Below the pieces are notes generated by a model. The model did not search any database. It saw only the letters and a list, made by a program, of their open reading frames with translations, and was not told where the DNA came from. The position numbers and the translations under genes are program-made. From Sphingobacterium sp. (lineage in GTDB: Bacteria > Bacteroidota > Bacteroidia > Sphingobacteriales > Sphingobacteriaceae), in contig JAITLV010000133.1 of assembly GCA_031277685.1 (NCBI GenBank), forward strand, positions 1 to 44,361: DNA of 44,361 nucleotides. The letters run 5' to 3'. Shown here in pieces: positions 26,484-35,746 of the stretch; positions within the stretch are counted from its first letter, which is position 1, and every line of letters begins with the position of its first letter.

Positions 26484-29400
26484 TTAAAATCCCAATAAAA
26501 ATCCCGCGGAGTAAGTTCGCATCATTGGATATGCGTAACCATCAAAAGTGTTGGATTCTGGATCACCATATTTGACTGAGGGACCAAATGCCAACAAGTT
26601 TACACCCGAGACAAAAAGGGTCAAGTTGTTCATCCATTGCTGCGACTTCATGATCGAATATTTAAAATCATACGATAGGGTTAAGGATTTCAATCGAACA
26701 TAATAAGTATTGCGGGCCCAGAAGTCCGAAGACGAATAGTTATTGTTATTGTTCAAACTCGCGTTGCCGGGCCTTGGCATCGTCGCATCCGGATTAGATG
26801 GCGACCAATTGTTGTTCTGAAACTGAAAGTCCAGGCGTCGTTCGCCTTCGGAACCCATGGCCACATTGGAAAAGTAATTTTGTTTCATTCCTGTTCCCTG
26901 AATGGTAGATTGTACACTGAAGCCTTTGTAACTTGCGCCCAAGTCTACCCCATAAACAAATGTCGGGTTCGAATTATGCCCATAACGCACCTGATCCTGG
27001 CCATCAATCTTACCGTCACCGTTGACATCCTGATACCAGAGATCTCCAGGTCTGAGGTCAGTAGAGGTTTCGCGTTTGGGATTATTCAGGATATCCAGTG
27101 GGTTCGTATAAAACTGTGCTCCCACATAACCAGTACCTACATAACCATAGTAATTACCCTGCTGACGAATCCGCGGATTGGCCAAAGTAACACTGTCCTC
27201 GTTGGTTTTAAAGGCAAACGATTTAAAATAGGTAAAGTTAAAACCGGCATTAAAATCGACGTTACCAATCTTTTCCTTGTATTTGATAAAACCATCAAGT
27301 CCCTCTTTCCGGTCTTCGGCATTGGTTACCACCAGCGGAAGCGTATACCCGATGGGTTCTGTATAGCGATAGGAATTATCGGCGGCGAGATAACCTTTGG
27401 TTTTTTCAAAGAAATAGTCCAACGCGCCATCCACCTTATTTCCAAATAGTGCAAAATCGGCTCCTATATTGTATTTCGATCGGGTATACCAAGTCATATT
27501 GATACTTGGCTGAGCGCCGGGGGTAACCGTGTTGACCAACTTCCCATCCACCACATAACCATTTGTGTTGTAGTTGTAGGTTGCGAGATAAGCATATGCC
27601 CAGTGATCCGCATCATTGAGACCAATTTGCCCATAAGATCCCCTAAGTTTCAAATAAGTCAAGACATTTTTGGCCTTTATATCTTTGAAGAAGTTTTCCT
27701 CAGACAGCGCCCAACCAGCGGAGAATGAAGGGAAGAAGCCCCATCTCTTGGTTGATATAAAATTGTCTGAACCGTCATAACGTCCGGCAAAATCAAAAAT
27801 ATAACGCTGTTTATAATCGTAATGAAACTTGCCCACATACCCCATCCATGCCTGTTTGCCTTCGGTATTGCTCGCCGTGATCAACTCCGCATCACCTTTT
27901 TGGATCTGTTTGATCGCAGTGGTGTAGAACCCACGGGAACCCGCATTTAAGGCATTGCTATAATACTGACGCATGTTTTGAACCAGGGTTGCTTCCACAT
28001 TGTGACCATCGCCAAATGTCCGCCGATAATCGGCTCTGAAATTGACATCAAAGTTTTGGGTCATATACGAAGATCGTCCAACACTAATGTTTGTAGGATC
28101 TTCTTTTGTTGCATTTCCCTGTTCATCGTAGTAGGTTGCCGTTTCTACCCAGTCTACACGATCCTGAGATTCGATGTTAAAATTTCCATTAAAACCGAGG
28201 CTCAACCCTTCAACCCAGGGCACGTTCCAGTTAAGTGCCCCTGATAGTTGATTATATACCGTCTTTAACTTGATATAACCGGGGCTCAGCAATGCCAATG
28301 CCGGGTTATCAAACTGGTTGGATATTTGGCCGCTGGATGTAAAAGGTTTCTCAAATGGATTACGATCGCGCAGCCTACTATAGATCGTATAGGCACTTGC
28401 TGGTGGATAATCCTCATTTCGGATGTATCCATTGACATTAAAATCGAGTTTCAGTCCGATTTTATCGAAGGTGCTCGATACATTGCTCCGATAGGTATAC
28501 CGATGATAATTCAGTGATTTGGCTTTATAAATGCCCTCCTGACTGAAGGCGTTGAGGCTACCAAAGAAACGTAGCTTTTCGCTACCGCCATTTAGTGAAA
28601 GCGTATGGTCCTGCTGTGGCACAAACCTGCGGGTCAATTCTTTTTCCCAGTTGGTGTAGTTACTGGGATTGTTTTTGATATCCTCCATTTCTTCAGCGGT
28701 CTTGAATGAGTTGATTCCCATTCCCAAGGCCTGATTAAGGTTGTTTATTGCTGTGGCATATTGATAGGCATCCATGCGTTTGGTTTGGTATGAAGGCGTA
28801 TTAAAGCCAAAGTTTGCCTGGTAGTTGACATTGAGTTTACCCGAATCACCTTGTTTGGTAGTAATCAGCACGACCCCATTTCCGGCGTTCATTCCATACA
28901 CCGCAGTTGAAGCCGCATCCTTCAAGATCGTCATCGATTTGATATCCGCCTTATTGAGGCTAAAAAATTGTTGCTGTGTAGAGATAAATCCATCAATTAC
29001 ATAAAGCGGTGTTCCATTGCCACGGATGGAAATGCTGGCACCATTTTGACCCGGTTCGGCCGAGCCTTGCTGCACAATCACTCCCGGAATTCTTCCCTGC
29101 AAAGCCGAGCCCATGTCTCCAAAGGGCAAGTTTTCAATTGTTTTCGCATCAAAAGAAGCTATGGCAGTAGAGTTTTTCTTCACACTGGTCGTACCAAAAC
29201 CAACCACTACGACCTGATCCAATGCGATATCATTATCGTCCAACACGATTTCTACGTTCTTTTGCGTGCCGCGAACAGGGATTTCCTGACTCCTATAATT
29301 CACATGGCGAACAATCAAGGTCGAACGGTCAGCCACACGGATAGAAAAATGGCCTTCGTCGTCCGTTTTTGTTCCGATTTTACTATCCTCTTTAGACAAT

Positions 29401-29669
29401 ATCGTTACGCCAGTCAGTCGCTCACCTTTTTTATTCCGCACGGTTCCTTCGATCAGGACCGGCTCCGCCTTTTGTGCTTTGCTGTTCAGTCCGCCTTTGT
29501 AAGACCATTGGATGGTAAACATCTTTTCACTTTCGGGCCGTCCCTTGGCAAATGAATCCTGTGCATGGCAAATAGACATAACAAGTATCCCTACGCCCAT
29601 TCCAGCCTTCAACAGGACAAAATTGCCCATACGATCCCTAGGCTTTTTATTGGTCAACAGTTCTTTCAT
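26484..29669 (-). CDS. susC: SusC/RagA family TonB-dependent outer-membrane transporter (locus 1)
   Basis: The 1061-residue protein has a signal region, then a carboxypeptidase-regulatory-like domain (VLIEGTVRNKKGERLTGVTI, about 71-90, to about 150), a TonB-dependent plug (LDQVVVVGFGTTSVKKNST, then LPFGDMGSALQGRIPGV) and a 22-stranded barrel ending in Phe. There is no STN domain, so signalling to an anti-sigma factor is not expected. With SusD it imports oligosaccharides into the periplasm using TonB energy. The gene leads the operon susC-susD-DUF5018. It is transcribed away from the alcohol dehydrogenase cassette; the 282-bp divergent gap holds the promoters. Confidence 0.95.
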   Translation of the reverse strand: MKELLTNKKPRDRMGNFVLLKAGMGVGILVMSICHAQDSFAKGRPESEKMFTIQWSYKGGLNSKAQKAEPVLIEGTVRNKKGERLTGVTILSKEDSKIGTKTDDEGHFSIRVADRSTLIVRHVNYRSQEIPVRGTQKNVEIVLDDNDIALDQVVVVGFGTTSVKKNSTAIASFDAKTIENLPFGDMGSALQGRIPGVIVQQGSAEPGQNGASISIRGNGTPLYVIDGFISTQQQFFSLNKADIKSMTILKDAASTAVYGMNAGNGVVLITTKQGDSGKLNVNYQANFGFNTPSYQTKRMDAYQYATAINNLNQALGMGINSFKTAEEMEDIKNNPSNYTNWEKELTRRFVPQQDHTLSLNGGSEKLRFFGSLNAFSQEGIYKAKSLNYHRYTYRSNVSSTFDKIGLKLDFNVNGYIRNEDYPPASAYTIYSRLRDRNPFEKPFTSSGQISNQFDNPALALLSPGYIKLKTVYNQLSGALNWNVPWVEGLSLGFNGNFNIESQDRVDWVETATYYDEQGNATKEDPTNISVGRSSYMTQNFDVNFRADYRRTFGDGHNVEATLVQNMRQYYSNALNAGSRGFYTTAIKQIQKGDAELITASNTEGKQAWMGYVGKFHYDYKQRYIFDFAGRYDGSDNFISTKRWGFFPSFSAGWALSEENFFKDIKAKNVLTYLKLRGSYGQIGLNDADHWAYAYLATYNYNTNGYVVDGKLVNTVTPGAQPSINMTWYTRSKYNIGADFALFGNKVDGALDYFFEKTKGYLAADNSYRYTEPIGYTLPLVVTNAEDRKEGLDGFIKYKEKIGNVDFNAGFNFTYFKSFAFKTNEDSVTLANPRIRQQGNYYGYVGTGYVGAQFYTNPLDILNNPKRETSTDLRPGDLWYQDVNGDGKIDGQDQVRYGHNSNPTFVYGVDLGASYKGFSVQSTIQGTGMKQNYFSNVAMGSEGERRLDFQFQNNNWSPSNPDATMPRPGNASLNNNNNYSSSDFWARNTYYVRLKSLTLSYDFKYSIMKSQQWMNNLTLFVSGVNLLAFGPSVKYGDPESNTFDGYAYPMMRTYSAGFLLGF

Positions 29670-29916
29670 AAATAATAATTAGTTAGTTTATAATTCAGCA
29701 TCGGTAAACGACGGCACCATGGATTCGCTTCAGTTTACAGCGCTACTATTAACCAAAATTATTACAGATCGAATGGAGAAACTAAAACTTGAAAATCAAT
29801 TATTAAAACTATTTTACCCCAACAAAATCGGAGGATGGCCAGGCTAGTAACGCTACTTTTTCAACAAATTTTCATAATTATTTAACATTACGTAAATATA
29901 GTATAAATAAACATTG

Positions 29917-29945
29917 TTTAGTATTACATAACTTATGTATATTTA
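29917..29945 (+). promoter_or_regulatory. Promoter of the dehydrogenase-transporter-phosphodiesterase cassette
   Basis: TTTA (29917-29920), a 17-bp spacer and TATATTTA (29938-29945) approximate the Bacteroidota promoter. Transcription would start about 6-7 bp further, at or next to the ATG at 29952, so the message may be leaderless. The spacer contains a 15-bp perfect palindrome. Confidence 0.45.
29925..29939. promoter_or_regulatory. Perfect 15-bp palindrome, candidate operator
   Basis: TACATAA-C-TTATGTA has 7-bp arms around one central base. It lies in the spacer of the promoter above and touches its -7 element, the classic place for a dimeric repressor (for example GntR or TetR type). No such repressor gene is in the window. 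Confidence 0.5.
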
Positions 29946-29951
29946 TATCCG

Positions 29952-31046
29952 ATGAAAAAACGAGCAACATATTATGCTTTCAGTGGCGCCAACACCGCCC
30001 TGACCAAAGTCACTACACCTATTCCTACATTACATGATGGTGAAATTTTGGTCAATATCAGTTATACAACGCTCTGCGGTAGTGATCTTCATACCTATTG
30101 TGGTTTGCGCAATGAACCCTGCCCTACTATTCTGGGGCACGAAATTGTCGGTACCATCGCGGAAATATCGGCCAAGCATAGCGGACTCGACGTACAGGGA
30201 AATAAACTTCAGGTGGGCGATCTCATCACCTGGACGGTATTCGCCAGCGATCCGAATTCGGCCAATTATCAACCCGATACACCACAAAAAAACGACCGGC
30301 TCTATAAATATGGTCATCGAAAGATTACGGAACAGGATGAGCTTCATGGCGGATTAGCAACACATATTATCCTACGTCCCCATACTTGCATACGTTTGCT
30401 TCCTAAAACTATTTCACTGCGCGTAGCAGCAACAATCAATTGTGCTGTGGCTACTTCAGCAGGTGCCATAAGGCTCGCTGGCACAATTGCCGGAAAAAAT
30501 GTACATGTAGCCGGTATTGGATTATTGGGTTTGGTAACTATCGCCATGTGCAAGGAATTGGGCGCATCAAACATTATCGCATCTGATGTGAACCCGGCTC
30601 GATTAGAAATGGCAAAACATTTTGGTGCCAGCCATACCATCGATCTTTCCGAACGAGAAAACTGTGCACTGTTGGAGGCATCCCCGATCGACAGATTTAT
30701 CGACATGAGCGGCTCGCCTGATGCCATGGAACTGGGCATAGAGACCTTGGGACTTCATGGTCGGGCTATACTGGTCGGTGCAGTTTTTCATCAACGCCCA
30801 ACAAAAATAGATGCCGAACAAGTCATCCGAAAAATGCTTTGCATCAAAGGGCTTCACAATTATAACTATACTGACTTCTCTTTTGCGGTGGACTTTATTA
30901 TCAACAACTGGCAGAAATATCCATTTGAATCCTTGGTCGAACGTGAATTTCCTTTAGACGAAGTCAATGCCGCGATCGATTACGCCCTTACGCATAAACC
31001 GATTCGTGCAGGCCTATACATGGACAGCTCAACGGCAAAACGATAA
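29952..31046 (+). CDS. Zinc-type alcohol dehydrogenase, phosphonate-associated (HpnZ-like) group
   Basis: The 364-residue protein is a medium-chain dehydrogenase. Catalytic zinc ligands are Cys42 (TTLCGSDLHTY), His63 and Glu64 (ILGHEIVG); the Rossmann run is VAGIGLLGLV (about 181-190). The N-terminal block and the PQK..RLYKYGH stretch match the group named as putative phosphonate-catabolism alcohol dehydrogenases (TIGR03366, from memory). The structural-zinc lobe has lost all four cysteines: the Cx2Cx2Cx7C positions are Asp100, Ser103, Tyr106 and Asn114. The stop overlaps the start of the transporter gene (TAATG), so translation is coupled. It should oxidise an alcohol or reduce an aldehyde; the substrate is unknown. 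Confidence 0.88.
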   Translation: MKKRATYYAFSGANTALTKVTTPIPTLHDGEILVNISYTTLCGSDLHTYCGLRNEPCPTILGHEIVGTIAEISAKHSGLDVQGNKLQVGDLITWTVFASDPNSANYQPDTPQKNDRLYKYGHRKITEQDELHGGLATHIILRPHTCIRLLPKTISLRVAATINCAVATSAGAIRLAGTIAGKNVHVAGIGLLGLVTIAMCKELGASNIIASDVNPARLEMAKHFGASHTIDLSERENCALLEASPIDRFIDMSGSPDAMELGIETLGLHGRAILVGAVFHQRPTKIDAEQVIRKMLCIKGLHNYNYTDFSFAVDFIINNWQKYPFESLVEREFPLDEVNAAIDYALTHKPIRAGLYMDSSTAKR

Positions 31047-32299
31047 TGGGAACGAAATTTAGAAGAGATCAATGGAAAATGTTGTTTGTGACGATGTTTT
31101 GCTATTTATTCTTTTATACCGGTCGTCACAATTTTGGCTGGGCGGCCAGGGGTATTTCCAAAGAACTGGACATTAGCTTTCAACAAGTGGGGTGGATCAG
31201 CTTTGCCATGCTCATGGGCTATGCTATCGGTCAGTTGATCAACGGAAATCTAGCAGACCGATGGAGCCCCAAAATAATGATTATTACGGGTGGAACTGTC
31301 TCGATCCTCTGTAATCTATCCATTAGTTTTGCCAACTCCTATACAGCTATCCTTGTGCTGTGGACGCTCAATGGTTATTTTCAGTCGATGGCTTGGGGAT
31401 CTGGAGGTAAACTGATTTCCAATTGGTGGAATAGTGCCGAACGCGGTAAAGCATTCGGTTTTTATACCATGGCTGCTGGAAGTTCTTCCGTTTTAACATT
31501 TTTCATGGCGTTAATACTCGTCCAGCAGGATCAGAGCTGGCGAACATTATTTAGATATCCTATCCTATTTCTTGCCGCTGCACTCCTTGTTTTTTTGCTC
31601 GTTGCCTATAGCTCGCCCAAAAGAAAAGGATATACAATACCTGAAGAAGAAACAATCGCCAAAAAACAGGAAAACTGGAAACAATCTTACCAGAAAGTGT
31701 TTCAGAACCGCAGCTTTATGATTGCTTCTCTTGCCATCGGCTTTCAGAGTATGGCGCGTTATGGTCTTATTTTCTGGGTACCGATTCACTTTTTAGGAAA
31801 CAACTATAAGGCGTCTTCCGGCAATATGTGGCTTACCTTATTGATACCAGTAGGCATGGCCCTGGGTGCAGTTTCATTTGGTTATATCTCTGACCTCATT
31901 TTTGACAAAAACAGAAGCAAATCAATCGCTACAGGTATGCTTATAAGTAGTGTCATCGCCCTGCTTATTTACTTTGTGCCCATGCACAGCCATCTATTCA
32001 TCGGCGCACTTATGTTCAGCTCCGGATTTTTCGTCTACGGCCCCCAAGCTAACTTTTGGACCTTATGTCCTGATCTTCTGGGCACCAAACTCGTCGGCAC
32101 CGGTATAGGTATCATGAACATGTTTGCCTATGTATTTGCAGCCATTGGTGAGCCAATATTTGGTAAACTCATTGATTATACAGGCAATACCGCTAATATA
32201 TTTCTATTTGTTGCACTCATATGCGCGATCTGCGCAACTATTATCAGCTTTGTTAAAACGAATAATCCAATCATAAATCATAATAAAAGCATGTCCTGA
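31046..32299 (+). CDS. MFS transporter of the organophosphate:phosphate antiporter type
   Basis: The 417-residue protein has 12 hydrophobic segments and the sequence pattern of the OPA family (GlpT, UhpT, PgtP): FFYTGRHNFGWA in TM1, NGYFQSMAWGSGGKLISNWW around TM4 and ARYGLIFWVP in TM7. The two arginines that grip the phosphate group in GlpT (R45 and R269, from memory) have clear counterparts, Arg27 and Arg238. It therefore most likely moves a phosphate- or phosphonate-bearing solute across the inner membrane. It is translationally coupled to the dehydrogenase gene and 38 bp before the phosphodiesterase-like gene. The glycerol phosphate, hexose phosphate or phosphonate nature of the cargo is open. 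Confidence 0.88.
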   Translation: MGTKFRRDQWKMLFVTMFCYLFFYTGRHNFGWAARGISKELDISFQQVGWISFAMLMGYAIGQLINGNLADRWSPKIMIITGGTVSILCNLSISFANSYTAILVLWTLNGYFQSMAWGSGGKLISNWWNSAERGKAFGFYTMAAGSSSVLTFFMALILVQQDQSWRTLFRYPILFLAAALLVFLLVAYSSPKRKGYTIPEEETIAKKQENWKQSYQKVFQNRSFMIASLAIGFQSMARYGLIFWVPIHFLGNNYKASSGNMWLTLLIPVGMALGAVSFGYISDLIFDKNRSKSIATGMLISSVIALLIYFVPMHSHLFIGALMFSSGFFVYGPQANFWTLCPDLLGTKLVGTGIGIMNMFAYVFAAIGEPIFGKLIDYTGNTANIFLFVALICAICATIISFVKTNNPIINHNKSMS

Positions 32300-32337
32300 A
32301 ACTTTTTTACTATCAATTATTTATAAAAAACGAAAAG

Positions 32338-33231
32338 ATGATGAAAATAAACCTCTTCATGTTGCTACTCTTGCTCACATGCGCGAACCTAAATGCCCAG
32401 CGTATTGTCGTTATTGCCTTAGATGGCTTTAGTACCGAAGGCTTTAAAGGATCTAAACATCCTAATCTTGACAAGCTATTTGATAAAGGCTTGATCACGC
32501 TCAGCAGCAGGCCCGTGATTCCTTCGGTTACGCTCCCCAATTGGACGAGCCACCTCACCGGTCAGGGACCCGAAGAACATGGTATTACCGCCAATAACTG
32601 GACTTTATCAAAACATCCCCTCAAAGCGATAGAAATTGATACAGAAGGTTTTTCGCCGTCGATATTCAAACTATTGAAAGATAAAAAACCAAATGCAAAG
32701 ACCGCTTTCTATTACAATTGGGCCGAACTTATCAATCCGATCAATCAAAAATACCTCGATGAAGTTTCTTTTGAAGAGGACGATAAATACAAGAACAATT
32801 ATTCCAAAGCAGTAAAATTTATCGGCGAAAATAAAAATGATCCTACACTCGTGTTTTTATATAGCGTCCATGTGGATCATGCGGGGCATGGATATGGTTG
32901 GATGTCTCCCGAATACATTGCTGCAATTGAAGAAGTCGATGTCGAAATCGGCAAATTTGTTCAAAAGCTAAAAGACCAGAATCTTTATGATGACACCTAT
33001 TTTCTACTGCTCTCCGATCATGGTGGAATCGCTAAGGGACATGGTGGGGTAAGCATGAATGAGATGCAAATACCTTTTGGTATTACCGGAAAAAAAATCA
33101 AAAACCTGGGCATGACAGATGCATTCTTTAATAGCAACAGAAATACATCCTGGATATTAGCCAAAATATTCGGAATAAAAGACCTTCCCAAGTCTTGGAC
33201 CGGTATTGCTCCTACTGAAATGTTCAAATAA
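32338..33231 (+). CDS. Secreted nucleotide pyrophosphatase/phosphodiesterase-family enzyme
   Basis: The 297-residue protein carries a signal peptide (MKINLFMLLLLLTCANLNAQ) and the alkaline-phosphatase-superfamily metal set: Asp29 (VIALDGF), nucleophile Thr65 (SVTLPNWTSHLTG), Asp180 and His184 (VDHAGHG), Asp227 and His228 (LSDHGG) and a further His235 (GHGG). Members cleave phosphodiesters or, in the phosphonoacetate hydrolase branch, carbon-phosphorus bonds, using two zinc ions. It is shorter than typical NPPs (about 400 residues), mostly through a compact insertion region. The start at 32338 could also be the next ATG. With the OPA-type transporter and the dehydrogenase it suggests use of a phosphorylated or phosphonylated compound processed in the periplasm. 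Confidence 0.88.
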   Translation: MMKINLFMLLLLLTCANLNAQRIVVIALDGFSTEGFKGSKHPNLDKLFDKGLITLSSRPVIPSVTLPNWTSHLTGQGPEEHGITANNWTLSKHPLKAIEIDTEGFSPSIFKLLKDKKPNAKTAFYYNWAELINPINQKYLDEVSFEEDDKYKNNYSKAVKFIGENKNDPTLVFLYSVHVDHAGHGYGWMSPEYIAAIEEVDVEIGKFVQKLKDQNLYDDTYFLLLSDHGGIAKGHGGVSMNEMQIPFGITGKKIKNLGMTDAFFNSNRNTSWILAKIFGIKDLPKSWTGIAPTEMFK

Positions 33232-33283
33232 AGGTGCCTGTTATGGGTATTCCGAACACAATCTGCTAAAAAGATACTCCTCT

Positions 33284-33324
33284 AAAAAAGGTTGCCCCTC
33301 AGATCTGAAGGGCAACCTTTTTTT
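33284..33324. terminator. Strong bidirectional terminator
   Basis: Arms AAAAAAGGTTGCCC and GGGCAACCTTTTTT pair perfectly around a 12-base loop, with T-runs on both strands. It ends the rightward phosphodiesterase cassette and the leftward GH95 operon, whose stop codon (33323-33325) overlaps the base of the stem. Confidence 0.9.
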
Positions 33325-35719
33325 AGAACTTCAACGTATAACTTTTCCCCACTTGGGTATGGAGGGTTTTCACTTGATCTTTATACTTGATTTTACAGGT
33401 ACCGCCTTTACGGGAAAGCAGCTTTACTTCTTTTAACTGTCCTTTGTCCCAAAAATAGTTAAGGACGAAATTACCACGGGCAACAAAACCTTTGACCGCG
33501 CCGGTCTGCCATTCCTCGGGTAGTGCAGGCAGCAGTTCAATATAACCCTGGTGACTTTGGAGCAACATCTCTGAAATGCCGGCTCCACCGCCGAAGTTTC
33601 CGTCGATTTGGAACGGCGGATGTGCACCAAATAAATTGGCATACACACCACCGCCGCCATATTTAATTGCCGCATCCTGTCCCACAAAGCGCATTAATTT
33701 TTTAACAGCATCGTATGCGCGTTCAGCATTCTGCATCCTTGCCCACAAATTTATTCTCCAGGTGATCGCCCAACCTGTTCCTTCGTTGGTCCTTAATTGA
33801 AGTGATTTACGTACCGCATCAGCTAACTCAGGCGTTTCTGCGGTAGTGATGGTATAGCCTGGATAAGCTGCAAACAGATGAGACAGATGTCGATGATGGG
33901 GTTCTTTATCCGCCCAGTCGTGATACCATTCCTGCAAATTACCCTGTTTACCGATCTGATACGGGTAAATTTTTGCGAAAGCCTGCTTTACTTGCACCTG
34001 TATTTCTTTATCGATATTGAGGGCGGCCGCAGCTTTTAAATAATCAACAAATAGTTCCTTAATCATCGCCAAATCTGCTGTACTGCCGTACAAGGTCTGC
34101 CCGACATAGCCATTGTCGGTGATGTATACATTCTCTGGCGAAGTCGAAGGTGCAGTTACCAAATAACCTTTTTTATCCGCTGTCAAAAAGTCGAGGCAAA
34201 ACTGCACCGCTCCTTTCATTACAGGATAAGCCTGATCACGCAAGAAGGCCTCATCTTTGGTAAAGGCGTAATGTTCCCACAGATGTGTGCTCAACCAGAC
34301 TCCGCCCATCGGCCAGTTGGCCCAACAGGGATCGCCTTCACCGCTATCCCCAACGGGATTGGTCATTGCCCACATATCGCTATTGTGGTGGCATACCCAG
34401 CCGCCGGCGTGATAGAAGTTTTGTGCAGTAATATGCCCCGGTTTAACCAATCGGCCAATAAAATCAAATAATGGGCGGTGCATTTCCGGAAGATCTGCGG
34501 TCTCTGCTCCCCAGTAGTTCATTTCGGCATTGATGTTTGTGGTATAATTGCTGCTCCAGGGCGGGCGTACCGATTCGTTCCAGATTCCCTGCAGATTGGC
34601 CGGGAGACCTCCCTCCCGCGAAGAGCTGATCAATAAGTACCGGCTATACTGATAAAAAAGAGCGATCAGACTATTGTCTCTATGGCCGGCAGCAAAGCGA
34701 TTAAGTCTGTCTACAGTAGATAGGTTTTCGTTTTCAGTATCACCCAAGGTTAAAGATACCCGATTAAAATATTTTCCAAAGTCGGCATAATGTATCTTTT
34801 TTAAACTTTGATAATCGGTATTGGCGATTTTTGAAAGATAGCCAGCAGCGAGTTTATCTTCGGATTTACCTTCTGTGCCCGGATTTTTATCGATGCCATT
34901 GTAGCTGGTTGCCATAGACAAAGCCAGCACAACTTCCGTGGCCCCGCTCACACTTAAGGTCGAATCTTGCAACTTTTGCTTGCCATCGGTTTTCAGCACC
35001 TTAAGCATAGATACAAAGCGCATGGCATTTGTTGTGTCATTCACAATAGCGTTCGCGATATTACCCCTATAATTCGGTTCGGTATGCGCCGGTGCCCAAC
35101 CGTTCATTTGGAGCATCCCCTGCCTTACCGAACTTCGCGAAAGCAATTTGCTGTCAAAATGACAGGAAAAATTGAGTTTATCTTTTCCTTGCGCAGTTAA
35201 GCGAAAGATAATCACCTGTTGCGGATGTGACACCAATGTCTCCCGTGTATAACTGGTCTCCCCAATCCGGTAACTCACTTTTGAAATCGCCTGCTGCATA
35301 TCCAGTTCCCGGCGGTAATCGCTCACATTCCCCTTGTGGGCAAAGTCGAAAAAGAGATTCCCCAGCGGCATGAAGGCCTCCGAGTAAGGTCCCTGCATAA
35401 AATGGGCTAAGGAATCGGCCTTTTTATAGTCTTCGTTAAATAGTGCCTCCCGGATGGGCTGCAAATAACGTTTTGCATCGGGATTGACCTTTGCGGCATC
35501 AATAGGACCACCCGACCATAAGGTGGCTTCATTTAAAGATATACGTTCTTTGTCCACTCCGCCATATACCATTGCCCCCAGGCGGCCATTTCCCAGCGGC
35601 AAAGCTTCTTCAAACTGTGTTGCTGGTTTCGTATACCATAATTTTAGGGCATTGTTTTCCTGTGCCGTAGCAACAGCGTAAGCACTTGCAAAAAGCGCAA
35701 TAAAAAAAACTCTCATCAT
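33323..35719 (-). CDS. GH95 family alpha-L-fucosidase (or alpha-L-galactosidase)
   Basis: The 798-residue protein has a signal peptide (about 1-20) and the GH95 layout: N-terminal super-sandwich starting ALKLWYTKPATQFEEALPLGNG, then an (alpha/alpha)6 barrel and C-terminal beta domain. Active-site counterparts of AfcA (from memory N421, N423, E566, D766) are Asn395, Asn397 (TTNINAEMNYWGA), Glu529 (TSPENVY) and Asp706 (FQIDGNFGG). GH95 enzymes invert and mostly remove alpha-1,2-linked L-fucose from galactose, as in H antigen and 2'-fucosyllactose. The gene is last in the second locus. An alpha-L-galactosidase activity, known for some members, cannot be excluded. Confidence 0.93.
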   Translation of the reverse strand: MMRVFFIALFASAYAVATAQENNALKLWYTKPATQFEEALPLGNGRLGAMVYGGVDKERISLNEATLWSGGPIDAAKVNPDAKRYLQPIREALFNEDYKKADSLAHFMQGPYSEAFMPLGNLFFDFAHKGNVSDYRRELDMQQAISKVSYRIGETSYTRETLVSHPQQVIIFRLTAQGKDKLNFSCHFDSKLLSRSSVRQGMLQMNGWAPAHTEPNYRGNIANAIVNDTTNAMRFVSMLKVLKTDGKQKLQDSTLSVSGATEVVLALSMATSYNGIDKNPGTEGKSEDKLAAGYLSKIANTDYQSLKKIHYADFGKYFNRVSLTLGDTENENLSTVDRLNRFAAGHRDNSLIALFYQYSRYLLISSSREGGLPANLQGIWNESVRPPWSSNYTTNINAEMNYWGAETADLPEMHRPLFDFIGRLVKPGHITAQNFYHAGGWVCHHNSDMWAMTNPVGDSGEGDPCWANWPMGGVWLSTHLWEHYAFTKDEAFLRDQAYPVMKGAVQFCLDFLTADKKGYLVTAPSTSPENVYITDNGYVGQTLYGSTADLAMIKELFVDYLKAAAALNIDKEIQVQVKQAFAKIYPYQIGKQGNLQEWYHDWADKEPHHRHLSHLFAAYPGYTITTAETPELADAVRKSLQLRTNEGTGWAITWRINLWARMQNAERAYDAVKKLMRFVGQDAAIKYGGGGVYANLFGAHPPFQIDGNFGGGAGISEMLLQSHQGYIELLPALPEEWQTGAVKGFVARGNFVLNYFWDKGQLKEVKLLSRKGGTCKIKYKDQVKTLHTQVGKSYTLKF

Positions 35720-35746
35720 TCATTTAGTTATGCTGTAAATACCGGA

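Noticed and set aside
26880..27449. Plus-strand frame of 189 codons with Ile/Val-rich segments opposite susC
   Set aside because: The apparent hydrophobic helices come from antisense reading of beta-barrel strands; no transcription signal.
28968..29555. Plus-strand frame of 195 codons opposite susC
   Set aside because: Covers the antisense of the conserved SusC plug and regulatory-like domain; long only by codon bias.
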